Shown in pieces: positions 6,691-14,820 of a DNA stretch of 29,373 bases (its first letter is position 1; each line of letters opens with the position of its first letter). This stretch comes from an uncultured Verrucomicrobiota bacterium. GTDB lineage: Bacteria; Verrucomicrobiota; Verrucomicrobiia; Limisphaerales; UBA9464. Position numbers and translations under genes: made by a program. The notes beneath the pieces are model-generated. The model ran no database searches, was not told where the DNA came from, and saw only the letters and a program-made list of their open reading frames with translations. The stretch is from assembly GCA_903925515.1 (NCBI GenBank), contig CAIYFP010000282.1, positions 1 through 29,373 on the forward strand, given 5' to 3'.

Positions 6691-9579
6691 CTACTTGCCC
6701 GCCATGCCCAGCCCCTTCGGAATGTACCCGACCGACGTCTGGATCGCGTGCGTGCACGAGCAGCCCGCGCTGGTCTCCGGCGCCAACAGCAACCCGCCCG
6801 CTGGGATCATGCTCAGCCAGCATCCCGACCGGATCCCCTCGAACTGCACCCGCTTGTCCGTCTTCAGGTCCCACATCGAATGAAAATGATGCCGGAAGAA
6901 GATCGCGTCCTTTGACGCCGACATCACCCCGCATCCTCGGCGCTCCGGCAGGTCCTTCCTCACGATCTCCCCGGTCGCAAGGTTGAACGCGCGCTGGTCC
7001 GAGTAGAACACGTCCCCGATGACCACCGGGTGTTGCAGGTGCCCCGAATGATGCCCCTTGTCCTCCTTGTGCGTCTCCGACCAAAGCAAGCGGCCCCCGA
7101 TTGCCGTCCCGAGGTCGTCCCCGGAGTTCGACGGGTTCGTCGCGGAGGGCGCGTTGAAGGCAAACGTGTGGAAGTTCTTGTTCCGGTCCGTGCCCGTCAC
7201 CACCACCGAGTTCCTTGCGTGCACGAGGTACGTCATGAACTGCAACGCCGAGAAGTCGTGTGCCTTTTCCCAAAGTCGCTTCCCCGTCCTCTGGTCAAGG
7301 CACACAAGGTACTGTTCCCCGAGCAGCTCGTTCGGCACGCGCGCGCTCTCCGACGCCATGGCCCGCCCGTCGCGGCTCTCGATGAAGAACACCATCCCGT
7401 CCCCCAGCGTGATCGTGGAGTTCAGGATCGCCCCCCTCGAATGCTCCCAAAGCACCCTCCCATCCACCGGGTCCATCGCAAACAACAGGTCGCTCGTCAC
7501 GCGGCTCACCTGGTCCGCCGCGTACTCCTCGTACCACTCCCCGTCGTCTCCATGGTACATCCCCTCCGCCTTCGCCCGGCTTCCAATCAGCAGGTCCCGA
7601 CCCGCCGCCACGTAGGACCATTCCCGGGGCCCCACGGCGCCCGTGCGCGGCACCTCATGCCGACGCGACCTCGCGCCCGTCTGCCCTTCCACGCCGATGC
7701 AGTGCTTGCCGTGCGCGAGGTACAACCAGTCGCCCGACGCAGACATGTTGGAGCAATCCCTTGTGACGTTCGCCCGGCGCATCTCCGGCGCCGACCAGTT
7801 CCAAAGGATCGCGCCGTTGTATGCGTCCAGCCCGAACAGGATCCGGTTCCCCTGGATGAACAACCGGCCGTTCACGGACAACGGCGCCGGATTGCGGTTG
7901 CCGCGGTCCGGCATCGGCCGCGGCCCCGGATCGCCCCACCACGCCACCTGCAAGTCGCCCTTCACCCACTCGTCCTGAGAGCACGAGGAATTGTCCGCGC
8001 CCCCGTATTGGTGGCCCCACTCCCCGGCGCCGGGCAGCTTGCCCCGCACGAACGCCATCGGGATGCGGTTGCCCACCCGCCCCAGCGGCCCTGCCCCCGC
8101 AAGGGCCGTCCCCTGCATCCACCGCCGGTAGGCTGACTCGTCCTGCCCGTCCCCATGCACCACCATCGTGCCGCCCGACGCCCTCAGGACGCGGTGGATC
8201 TCGCCCGCTGGCACCTGCGGTGGCCGCGGCCCGGCCAGCACCACAAGGTTGAACAACAGGTCCCCGAATGGCAGCGTCCCGCCCTTGCCGTGGTGCACCG
8301 TCACCCGCACGCCCAGGAGGCCGGCCTCCGACAACTCCTTGCGCATCGACGTGGCACGCCTTTCGTCCGGCTCCACCACCACCACGTCCAGCGCCGTCCA
8401 TCGCGCCAGCTCCGAGGCAAAGGCCGCGTCCGGCGTCCCGAGCACCATGGCGTAGCCCTCGCGAACCCGCGTCACCTTCGCCACCAGCGCCGCCGCCCCG
8501 TCCGAGTCCTCCGCCTTCAAGGGAACCTTGACCGGCTGGTAATAGAACGACGTGTCGAATGGATACCTCCGGGAAACCACCGGCCGCCCCCCCTCCATCG
8601 GGGCCACCAAGCGGTAGTGATGCTCCATGCCGGGTTGGAGGCCCGACAACACCACCGCATGGCTGGTCTGGCGTTGTCCCTCGCCAAGCTGCCGCTCGCT
8701 GCCATCCGGCAGCTCCAGCGTCAGCCGCGTCGGCTGCGGCGTCGCCGTCTCCCACGTCACCACGGCCGACGTCGCATCCATCCAGTCCACGAACGGCCCG
8801 TAGCTCGGCCTGAACAATCGCGGCGCCGGCGCCGGCGCCGGGAAGATGCCTTTCTTCAACCCGTGATGCGCCGCGACCTCGCCCGCATCCATGGCCCGCC
8901 GATACACCCGCACCTCGTTCAAAGCCCCTGCCAACCCATAGCGTTCGTCGTCGTCCGCATACGCCCCAATCACATACGTCCCGGTCGGCGGGTACCAAAT
9001 GTCGCCCGACTGCGCCTTCGACATGGCTACCGCCCGGCCGTCCACGTAGAGCGTCATGGTCGCCCCGTCGTACGTGCCGGCGAGGTGATGCCATTCGTTG
9101 GTCCCAAACGTCGCCGGGGACGTCAGGTAGGTCAGCCTGCCCCCGTTCGTCGTGGCCAACGCGAACGCGAACGAGGACTTCACGAACCCCAGCACCCAGC
9201 CCCGCTCAAACTCCCCGTTGTCCTGCACCGCCCCCACCACCCCGCCCCAGTCCGTCACCCGGTCCACGCGCACCCATGCCTCCGCCGTCATCTCACGCGT
9301 CGGAAGCAACGACCGATCAAGGCCCGCCGAAACCACGATCCGCTCGTCGCGGCCCGTCAACTCCGCCCGCGGCGGCCCCGGGTCCTTCACGAGGCGGACA
9401 CCTCCGGAAAAGCTCACCTCCTTGCCCGACACGGCCCGCATGCCCGAGTTCTGGCCCCGGTCCGGCGAGAACTCCCAATGTCCCAGCAACCCCGTCTCCG
9501 CCGCATGGGCACCCCATGCCATCGCCATCGCCGTCGCGATCGCGATTCGTGCCCACGGCCTCATCCAATTCATCCTCAT
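6691..9579 (-). CDS. Secreted multidomain protein: LamG, FnIII-like, methyltransferase-like and PQQ-like beta-propeller
   Basis: A 962-residue protein. The ATG at 9577-9579 is chosen because GGAGGG lies 6 bases upstream and a signal peptide follows (MRMNWMRPWARIAIATAMAMAWGAHA). Domains by pattern: a LamG/concanavalin-like domain at about 20-235 (LGHWEFS, WVRVD, NEWHHLAGTYDG, LYVDG, LNEVRVYRRAM); an FnIII or purple-acid-phosphatase N-domain-like segment at about 245-345 (DATSAVVTWET, VVLSGLQPGMEHHYRL); a Rossmann, class I methyltransferase-like segment at about 355-490 (VVVVEPDE, PFGDLLFNLVVLAG, EIHRVLRASGG); and a PQQ-like, BamB-type propeller to the end (LFGLDAYNGAILW, LFAMDPVDGRVLW, LVCLDQRTGKRLW). 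The canonical glycine-rich SAM loop is not obvious. It is the last gene of the nine-gene run, 30 bases after the previous stop. Function is unknown. It is not shown to bind PQQ. Confidence 0.88.
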   Translation of the reverse strand: MRMNWMRPWARIAIATAMAMAWGAHAAETGLLGHWEFSPDRGQNSGMRAVSGKEVSFSGGVRLVKDPGPPRAELTGRDERIVVSAGLDRSLLPTREMTAEAWVRVDRVTDWGGVVGAVQDNGEFERGWVLGFVKSSFAFALATTNGGRLTYLTSPATFGTNEWHHLAGTYDGATMTLYVDGRAVAMSKAQSGDIWYPPTGTYVIGAYADDDERYGLAGALNEVRVYRRAMDAGEVAAHHGLKKGIFPAPAPAPRLFRPSYGPFVDWMDATSAVVTWETATPQPTRLTLELPDGSERQLGEGQRQTSHAVVLSGLQPGMEHHYRLVAPMEGGRPVVSRRYPFDTSFYYQPVKVPLKAEDSDGAAALVAKVTRVREGYAMVLGTPDAAFASELARWTALDVVVVEPDERRATSMRKELSEAGLLGVRVTVHHGKGGTLPFGDLLFNLVVLAGPRPPQVPAGEIHRVLRASGGTMVVHGDGQDESAYRRWMQGTALAGAGPLGRVGNRIPMAFVRGKLPGAGEWGHQYGGADNSSCSQDEWVKGDLQVAWWGDPGPRPMPDRGNRNPAPLSVNGRLFIQGNRILFGLDAYNGAILWNWSAPEMRRANVTRDCSNMSASGDWLYLAHGKHCIGVEGQTGARSRRHEVPRTGAVGPREWSYVAAGRDLLIGSRAKAEGMYHGDDGEWYEEYAADQVSRVTSDLLFAMDPVDGRVLWEHSRGAILNSTITLGDGMVFFIESRDGRAMASESARVPNELLGEQYLVCLDQRTGKRLWEKAHDFSALQFMTYLVHARNSVVVTGTDRNKNFHTFAFNAPSATNPSNSGDDLGTAIGGRLLWSETHKEDKGHHSGHLQHPVVIGDVFYSDQRAFNLATGEIVRKDLPERRGCGVMSASKDAIFFRHHFHSMWDLKTDKRVQFEGIRSGCWLSMIPAGGLLLAPETSAGCSCTHAIQTSVGYIPKGLGMAGK

Positions 9580-9609
9580 GGAATTCCCTCCGTTCGCTTC
9601 CCTCGTCAC

Positions 9610-11019
9610 TCAACGTCCCTTGCCCGGCCCCGCTCCAAACCGATGCACGGCTCCCTTGTCCGTGCTCACGAAAAGCGCCCCATCGGAGACGGCCAACCCA
9701 TACGCCGCGCCCTCGACCGTCACGCGCCATGCCACCGTCCCATCCGACGTCCGCAACCCCGCAACCTCGTTCTTGCCCCCCATGACCAGCGTGTCGCCTG
9801 CCAGTACCATCCCATGCGGCCAACCCGACGACGCCCGCCACAACTGGCAGCGGTCCATTCCCGAGGTCGCCTCGTCGATCTTCCGCCCGATCTCCGACAA
9901 GCGTGCCCGCATCTCCTCCATCGAGGCATCGCCCGGGGCCTTCTTGCCAGCCTGCTTCAGTTTCTTGTTCAACGCCGCCTGCTCCGCCGACAAGCGCTTC
10001 CTCTCCCGCGCGAGCTCAAGGTACTTCGCGCGGTCCAGCGCCGTGACCTCCGCGTCCGAGTGCAGGTACGAGCGCGTCCCCGTCACGATCATCTGGTTGC
10101 CATGGAACGTCGCCAACTGGTCCGAGCTTCCCTCCTCCACCGCGCCCAGCTGCCCCGTCTTGCCCGGCCCGAACACCAGCATGTCCCCGGACAGCAACGC
10201 ATACGTCCCTCCCGCGCCCTCCACCACCCTCAGGCGCCTCCCGTCCTGCAAGTCGCACACCGCCGGGTTGTTGCGCCCCGCCGGCACGTACAACCGCGTC
10301 CGCGACGCCAGCAGGTAACCCTGCGCCGGCAGGTCCTTCTGCACCCGGCGCCATTTCTCCGCGCCCGTCCTTGCGTCCAACGCCACAAGATGCACGCCCT
10401 CCGCCGGAAACATCCCCGCCGTCGTGTACGCCACACCGTCCTGCACCACCACGGACGTCCGCACCGGCCATGCCGAGATCATCCTCCCGTTGCCGGGTAT
10501 CCGCCGGTCCTCGGGCGCCACGCGCGCCTTCCACGACTCCTTGCCAGACCTCGCGTCCACGCAGTACACGAAGCCGTCGTCCGACCCGAAGTATGCCTTC
10601 CCCTCGTGAATCGACGGCGCCAGCCGCACGGGCCCCTCGGTGAAGAACGTCCACAACTCCCGCCCCGTCGCCGCATCCATGCAACGCACCTGGTCGTCCG
10701 CCGAGGACCCGAGGTACACGCATGCGCCGGCCACGACCGGATGAAAGGCCCGGTCGAAGACCTGCCGGGGCTTCATGTCGTACACCTTGTTCCATCCGTC
10801 CCACTTGGCCTCCCCTTGCCATGCCGGCTGCGGCGGATGCCTCGACTTCCATTTCCATGTCTCCACCAACGCGTCCGGCAACGGGTCCACCGTGACTCCC
10901 GAGCGCGCGTAGTCGCCCGCGTAGGTCGGCCAGTCCGTCGCCCGCGCCCGGCGCGCCCCGAACGTCAACACGGCCAAGACCGCCATGCCCCACGTCATCC
11001 GCCTTGCCTCGTACTTCAT
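9610..11019 (-). CDS. Secreted PQQ-like beta-propeller protein with coiled-coil insertion
   Basis: A 469-residue protein with N-terminal signal peptide (cleavage likely after ARRARA) and the common start DWPTYAGDYARSG. Repeated propeller blades are visible: RCMDAATGRELWTF, YCVDARSGKESW, VALDARTGAEKWRR, then a last blade LRTSDGTVAWR. At about 327-390 the expected link between ALD and LW is replaced by a highly charged helical segment (DRAKYLELARERKRLSAEQ, then RARLSEIGRKIDEAT) that looks like a two-helix coiled coil. The ATG at 11017-11019 has a good ribosome binding site (GGAGGAAGGA). It lies 26 bases after the LolD-type ATPase and 30 before the LamG fusion. Propellers of this type often serve as protein-interaction platforms or enzyme domains; neither is shown here. 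Confidence 0.9.
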   Translation of the reverse strand: MKYEARRMTWGMAVLAVLTFGARRARATDWPTYAGDYARSGVTVDPLPDALVETWKWKSRHPPQPAWQGEAKWDGWNKVYDMKPRQVFDRAFHPVVAGACVYLGSSADDQVRCMDAATGRELWTFFTEGPVRLAPSIHEGKAYFGSDDGFVYCVDARSGKESWKARVAPEDRRIPGNGRMISAWPVRTSVVVQDGVAYTTAGMFPAEGVHLVALDARTGAEKWRRVQKDLPAQGYLLASRTRLYVPAGRNNPAVCDLQDGRRLRVVEGAGGTYALLSGDMLVFGPGKTGQLGAVEEGSSDQLATFHGNQMIVTGTRSYLHSDAEVTALDRAKYLELARERKRLSAEQAALNKKLKQAGKKAPGDASMEEMRARLSEIGRKIDEATSGMDRCQLWRASSGWPHGMVLAGDTLVMGGKNEVAGLRTSDGTVAWRVTVEGAAYGLAVSDGALFVSTDKGAVHRFGAGPGKGR

Positions 11020-11045
11020 CGTTCGTTCCTTCCTCCGCTCCGAGT

Positions 11046-11744
11046 TCACAATCCGCCGCCGTGCCGCGTGCCATTCGCGGCCACGCCAAACCCAAACGGC
11101 GCCCCGGTCCCCCTTGCCTCCACGATGCGCGTGGCAAAACCGTTGGCGTCCGCCCCATGGGTCACCATCACGACCGCTCCGCCGTCCTTCCGGAAACGCG
11201 CCATCCGCTCGTAAACGACCCGCGAATGGCCAGGATCCAGGTTGCCCGTGGGCTCGTCCGCCAGGAGCACCATGGGCCCGCCCACCAACGCCCGCGCCAA
11301 CGCCGTCCGTTGCTTCTCTCCGGCGCTCAACGTCCCCGGCAACGCCTCCCGGCGACCTCCAAGGCCCAGCTCCTCGATCAAGGCCTCCGCACGCCCGCGG
11401 GCGGCCACCCCTCCATCCAACGCCCCGCACATCACGTTCTCCCGCACCGTCAGGTACGGCACGAGATGGAAAAGCTGGAACACGAACCCCACCGATCCCG
11501 CCCTGAGCCGCGCGCGTTCCGCCGGGCCCATGCCATACACGTCCAGCCCGCCCAGCCGCACCTCGCCGCCATCCGGGCGCAGCATCCCCCCGAGCGCCAG
11601 CAGCAACGTCGATTTGCCGCACCCGCTCGGCCCACGCACCAGCACCCACTCGCCCCCGCGCGCCTCCATCGACACGTCACGGATGCCCGCCTCGCCCCCG
11701 TCGCGCGTCCGATAAACCTTCGTCAACCCGGTGCACGCGATCAT
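11046..11744 (-). CDS. ABC transporter ATP-binding protein, LolD/MacB type
   Basis: A 232-residue ATPase. Walker A is GPSGCGKST, the Q-loop region is FVFQLFHLVPYLTV, the ABC signature is LSAGEKQRTALARAL, Walker B is MVLLADEPTGNLD, and the switch His is in VMVTHG. The ADEPTGNLD form and the FxFQxFxLxP region mark the LolD/FtsE/MacB (type VII, mechanotransmission) subfamily. It pairs with the FtsX-like permease immediately upstream, only 3 bases away. The C-terminus carries an extra tail after the H-loop with no recognised motif. Systems of this class move lipoproteins, peptides or antibiotics across the periplasm, or regulate hydrolases; the substrate here is unknown. Confidence 0.93.
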   Translation of the reverse strand: MIACTGLTKVYRTRDGGEAGIRDVSMEARGGEWVLVRGPSGCGKSTLLLALGGMLRPDGGEVRLGGLDVYGMGPAERARLRAGSVGFVFQLFHLVPYLTVRENVMCGALDGGVAARGRAEALIEELGLGGRREALPGTLSAGEKQRTALARALVGGPMVLLADEPTGNLDPGHSRVVYERMARFRKDGGAVVMVTHGADANGFATRIVEARGTGAPFGFGVAANGTRHGGGL

Positions 11745-11747
11745 GGC

Positions 11748-12899
11748 TCAGTCCGTCCTGAGGGTTTCCGCCGGGTCCTGCGCCACCGCCAACGCGGCCG
11801 GCACAAGGCTCGCCATGGCCGCGAACGCGGGGGTCCACCATGCCACCCTTGCCATCAACGCCCAGTCCACCCCGATCACCCCGCCCGTCACCGGGTACAT
11901 CCATGGCCCCCATGTCAGGCCCGCCCATGTCCCGAGCACGGCGCCCACGACCGCCCCCGCCACCCCCAGCACCAGCGCCCGCCCAAGGAACAACGCCGAC
12001 ACTCGCCCCGCCCCGTGGCCCAGCGCACGCCACACCCCGATTTCCGGCCGACGCTCGCGCACGTTCAGGAAGGCCAGCACCCCCGTCCATGCCCCGGCCA
12101 CCAGCAAAACCATGGGCGTCGCAAGCGCCGCGAATCGTTCCGACGCCTGCCGCTGCTTCGCCCGCGCGTCCGCCATCACGCGCAACTGCAAGACCTGCGC
12201 CTCCGGCAAGACCCGGGCCAACGCCTCCCGCAGTTGGCCCAACGGATCCTTGTCCGCCGTCAGGCACAGGCAATCGATCGCCCGGATCTCCGAGATGCGC
12301 CCGCCAAGGCCCAGCATCGACTGCGCGTCCGCCAACGACACGTACGCCCGCAGGTCGTCCACCGTGCCCGCCTCCGCCAGCACCTTCTCCACCCTCATGC
12401 CGCGCCCCATCCACTCCACCGTGCCGCCCGCCTTCACCCCCAGCCGCCGCGCCACCGCATGCCCCAGTTGCACGTTCCCGTTCCCCACCGTGAAGCCCAT
12501 CGGCGACTTCTTCTCCCCCGGCCCCGTGATCGCCGCGCCCAACCCCGTCACGAGCACGTCCTTGCCCAGCACGTTCGTCCAGCGCTCCAGCGTCGGCGTC
12601 AGGTGATTGAACGAGACAAACGTGCCCGCCCCCGCCGCCAACCGCGCCGAGGCTTCCTCCGGCAACGTGCGGTCGGAATGCCCCAGCTCATGGAAACGCC
12701 CGATGTCCGTATCCCTCGGGATGATGCGCAGGTTGAAACCCATGTCCCTCGCCACCCGGCGCGTCTCCCGCTCCGCCGCCGTCGCCAGCATCTGCAACGT
12801 CACCAGCATCCCGACGCCCACCGACAACCCAAGGACCGCGAGCGCGGCGTTCGCCCATCGATGCCTGAGCTCGCGGAGCACCAGCCCATGCCAGCTCAT
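11748..12899 (-). CDS. ABC transporter permease, FtsX/MacB-like
   Basis: A 383-residue membrane protein with the MacB/LolCE layout: an N-terminal transmembrane segment at about 14-38 (ANAALAVLGLSVGVGMLVT), a large periplasmic domain, and three C-terminal transmembrane segments at about 270-375. The cytoplasmic loop motif NVRERRPEIGVWRALG is diagnostic for this permease class, and the protein ends AQDPAETLRTD, as many FtsX-like permeases do (DPAxxLR). The periplasmic domain starts GFNLRIIPRDTD. The ATG overlaps the stop of the preceding gene in an ATGA arrangement (12896-12899), and the ATPase gene follows after 3 bases, so the subunits are translationally linked. Only one permease gene is present, so a homodimer is expected. 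Confidence 0.92.
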   Translation of the reverse strand: MSWHGLVLRELRHRWANAALAVLGLSVGVGMLVTLQMLATAAERETRRVARDMGFNLRIIPRDTDIGRFHELGHSDRTLPEEASARLAAGAGTFVSFNHLTPTLERWTNVLGKDVLVTGLGAAITGPGEKKSPMGFTVGNGNVQLGHAVARRLGVKAGGTVEWMGRGMRVEKVLAEAGTVDDLRAYVSLADAQSMLGLGGRISEIRAIDCLCLTADKDPLGQLREALARVLPEAQVLQLRVMADARAKQRQASERFAALATPMVLLVAGAWTGVLAFLNVRERRPEIGVWRALGHGAGRVSALFLGRALVLGVAGAVVGAVLGTWAGLTWGPWMYPVTGGVIGVDWALMARVAWWTPAFAAMASLVPAALAVAQDPAETLRTD

Positions 12900-14041
12900 C
12901 CTCGCCCTCCCTTCCAGAGGATCCAACCCGCGGCCAACACGGCCCCACCGCCCGACACCCCCACCATGACCCACGCCCACCCCACTCCCTCGCCCACCCC
13001 CGTGCGCGTTCCCGTGCGCGCCATGCCCGCGACCGACCCCTCCCGGGCATGCGACGGCGACCCGGCATTCGCGCCGCCCCCCTCCTCCGCCTCCACCGCC
13101 TCCTCCGCATACCCGAGGGCATGCGACGTGCCCGCCATCTTTCTCCTCTGCCCCGCCACCGGCCCCCTTTCCACGATGCGGCTCACCTCCGACCTGACCA
13201 TCGGGTTCTCGGGGTCGAAGCCCAAGGCCTTCGATGCCGCCTGCCGCATCGACTCGTCCCACCGCGCCGGGACCATGGGGCCCCGCAGCCATTCGCGGTC
13301 CATGTCGCACTCGCAATCCTGCCCCACCAACGCCAACCGCTCCCTCAACACCGTCGCCGTGATCATGGCCCCCTCCATGGGCGTGCCCAGCCGACGTCCC
13401 CGACCATAGAGGATGGCCAACCGCGCCTCCGCCGCAGGCTCCGGATCGAGGCCAAGCCCCCACGCAAACACCCTCTCGCGGGCCAGTTCCTCGGCCCGCA
13501 CCACCACAAGGACCGGACCCGTCTTCACGGGCTTGGGCATCGTGGGCAGCAACCGAGACACGCCCTCCATGCCGGCGCGCGCAGCCTCGGTCGCCCTCCC
13601 GTTGGACGCCGTGTCCGTGCCCTCGAACAGCACAAGGACCGCATACGCCCGGAGACATTCCGCAAGCACCCGTTCCCGCGTCGGCGACGTCGCGACACCC
13701 TCGATCAACCGCGACACGCGGTCGCCGGCCGATGGCCTTCCAAGCTCCAGCATCCGCCCCTGCCCGTCGATCAGCCGCAGGGAAGCCTCCTCGCCCGGGC
13801 GCACGCTCCTCGCCTCGGGACCCGACACGTTGGAATCCCGCAGCAGCTTCCCGGCCTCGGCGAGCAAGGCCGCAGGATCCTCCGCGCCGAACTCCCTCGC
13901 CGCGTGCCACTCGAGCCGGTAAGACGGCGCGCCCAGATCCACGAAGCCCGTGTCCCGAACCGAGTACCGACACGCATGAACGACGCCGGAGGCGGCCATG
14001 CCCAGCCACAGTCCACCCAGCAGTAAAGGCCATCTCCTCAT
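12896..14041 (-). CDS. Unknown secreted, C-terminally membrane-anchored protein
   Basis: A 381-residue protein of no family I can name. The N-terminus is a signal peptide (MRRWPLLLGGLWLGMAASGVVHA), followed by CRYSVRDTGFVDLGAPSYRLEWH, which looks like the first strand of an alpha/beta domain. A CEC pair occurs in LVGQDCECDMDREWL, with a WLRGPMVPARWD segment after it, and could be a metal or redox site. The C-terminus has a Gly/Arg/Thr-rich linker and one hydrophobic segment (WAWVMVGVSGGGAVLAAGWILW) ending KGGRG, so the bulk should be periplasmic and tethered. The ATG at 14041 overlaps the ThiF-like stop, and its own stop overlaps the permease start. I chose this start because a signal peptide begins there. 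Confidence 0.75.
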   Translation of the reverse strand: MRRWPLLLGGLWLGMAASGVVHACRYSVRDTGFVDLGAPSYRLEWHAAREFGAEDPAALLAEAGKLLRDSNVSGPEARSVRPGEEASLRLIDGQGRMLELGRPSAGDRVSRLIEGVATSPTRERVLAECLRAYAVLVLFEGTDTASNGRATEAARAGMEGVSRLLPTMPKPVKTGPVLVVVRAEELARERVFAWGLGLDPEPAAEARLAILYGRGRRLGTPMEGAMITATVLRERLALVGQDCECDMDREWLRGPMVPARWDESMRQAASKALGFDPENPMVRSEVSRIVERGPVAGQRRKMAGTSHALGYAEEAVEAEEGGGANAGSPSHAREGSVAGMARTGTRTGVGEGVGWAWVMVGVSGGGAVLAAGWILWKGGRG

Positions 14042-14820
14042 CCGCTCGGCCCCCACCTTGTCCCATCGCCGCACACGGGACAATCCACGATCCGGTGAAG
14101 CTTCATCCGGCGAAACTCCAGCGTCCCAAGGTCCGCCACCAACATCCAACCCAGCAACGGCCTGCCCATCCCCGTGACCCATTTGATCACCTCCATCGCC
14201 GCCACGGACCCCGCCAAGCCCGGCACCGGGGCCACGACCGGGAACCTACGCTTCCATTCCGGACTTGCCTCCGGGTACAGGCATCGCAGGCACCCCGAGC
14301 GTCCCCTCTGGAAGGTTGTCACGTGCACCTCAAGATCGTGCACGGCCGCCTCCACCATCGGGACCCCCCGGGCCATCGCCTCTCGATTCATCAGGTACCG
14401 CTCCCGGAACAACGGCGCGCAATCCACCACCACGTCCGCCTTCCCCACCAGCCGCGCCGCGTTCTCCTCCGTCACATGGCTCGGCTCCCACTCCACCGTC
14501 ACCCTCGGGTTCAACGCCCGGATCCTCTCCACCGCCCCCTCCAACCGAGGACGCCCAATCCTCGCGTGCTCCATCAGCAACTGACGGTTCAAGTCCGACG
14601 CCTTCAACACCCCGCCATGCGCCAGCACCAGGCGTCCCACGCCCGCCGCCGCCAGTTGCATGGCCACCACCCCGCCCAACCCACCCACCCGCGAAACCAT
14701 CACCGTCGCCGCCTTCAGTCGCCGCTGCCCCGCCTCGCCAAGGCCCGTGACGTCCAGTTGCCACGCGTACGCCGTGCGCTCGTCCTCGCTCAGCCCCGGG
14801 AACTCGCGTTCAGGCTTCAA
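14038..14820 (-). CDS. ThiF/MoeB/E1-like protein with divergent active site
   Basis: A 260-residue member of the ThiF/MoeB/E1 superfamily, which adenylates the C-terminus of ubiquitin-like sulfur carriers. It has the nucleotide-binding VGGLGG loop (about 45-50), SDLNRQLL (Arg79, Gln80), DVVVDCAP (Asp133) and four likely zinc cysteines (Cys177, Cys180, Cys247, Cys250). Compared with MoeB, the acidic positions before the SNLxRQ-type motif are His68 and Gly70, and the usual Lys after the RQ motif looks like Arg (GRPRLEGA), so the chemistry may be altered or lost. No ubiquitin-like carrier gene is seen nearby. The start is a TTG at 14818-14820 with GGGAGGG upstream, overlapping the end of the ATPase gene by 11 bases. 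Confidence 0.87.
   Translation of the reverse strand: MKPEREFPGLSEDERTAYAWQLDVTGLGEAGQRRLKAATVMVSRVGGLGGVVAMQLAAAGVGRLVLAHGGVLKASDLNRQLLMEHARIGRPRLEGAVERIRALNPRVTVEWEPSHVTEENAARLVGKADVVVDCAPLFRERYLMNREAMARGVPMVEAAVHDLEVHVTTFQRGRSGCLRCLYPEASPEWKRRFPVVAPVPGLAGSVAAMEVIKWVTGMGRPLLGWMLVADLGTLEFRRMKLHRIVDCPVCGDGTRWGPSG

Noticed and set aside
6691..11019. Annotating the two propeller proteins as quinoprotein (PQQ-dependent) dehydrogenases
   Set aside because: The blades are of the generic PQQ-like/BamB type. I see no vicinal Cys pair or other features expected of a real PQQ site in alcohol dehydrogenases, and the name would overstate the function.
8155..11214. Very long open frame on the plus strand (over 1000 codons)
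   Set aside because: It is antisense to the two propeller genes. It is rich in Arg, Pro and His with no domain pattern, as expected from the complement of GC-rich coding DNA. The minus-strand genes have signal peptides, blade motifs and ribosome binding sites.
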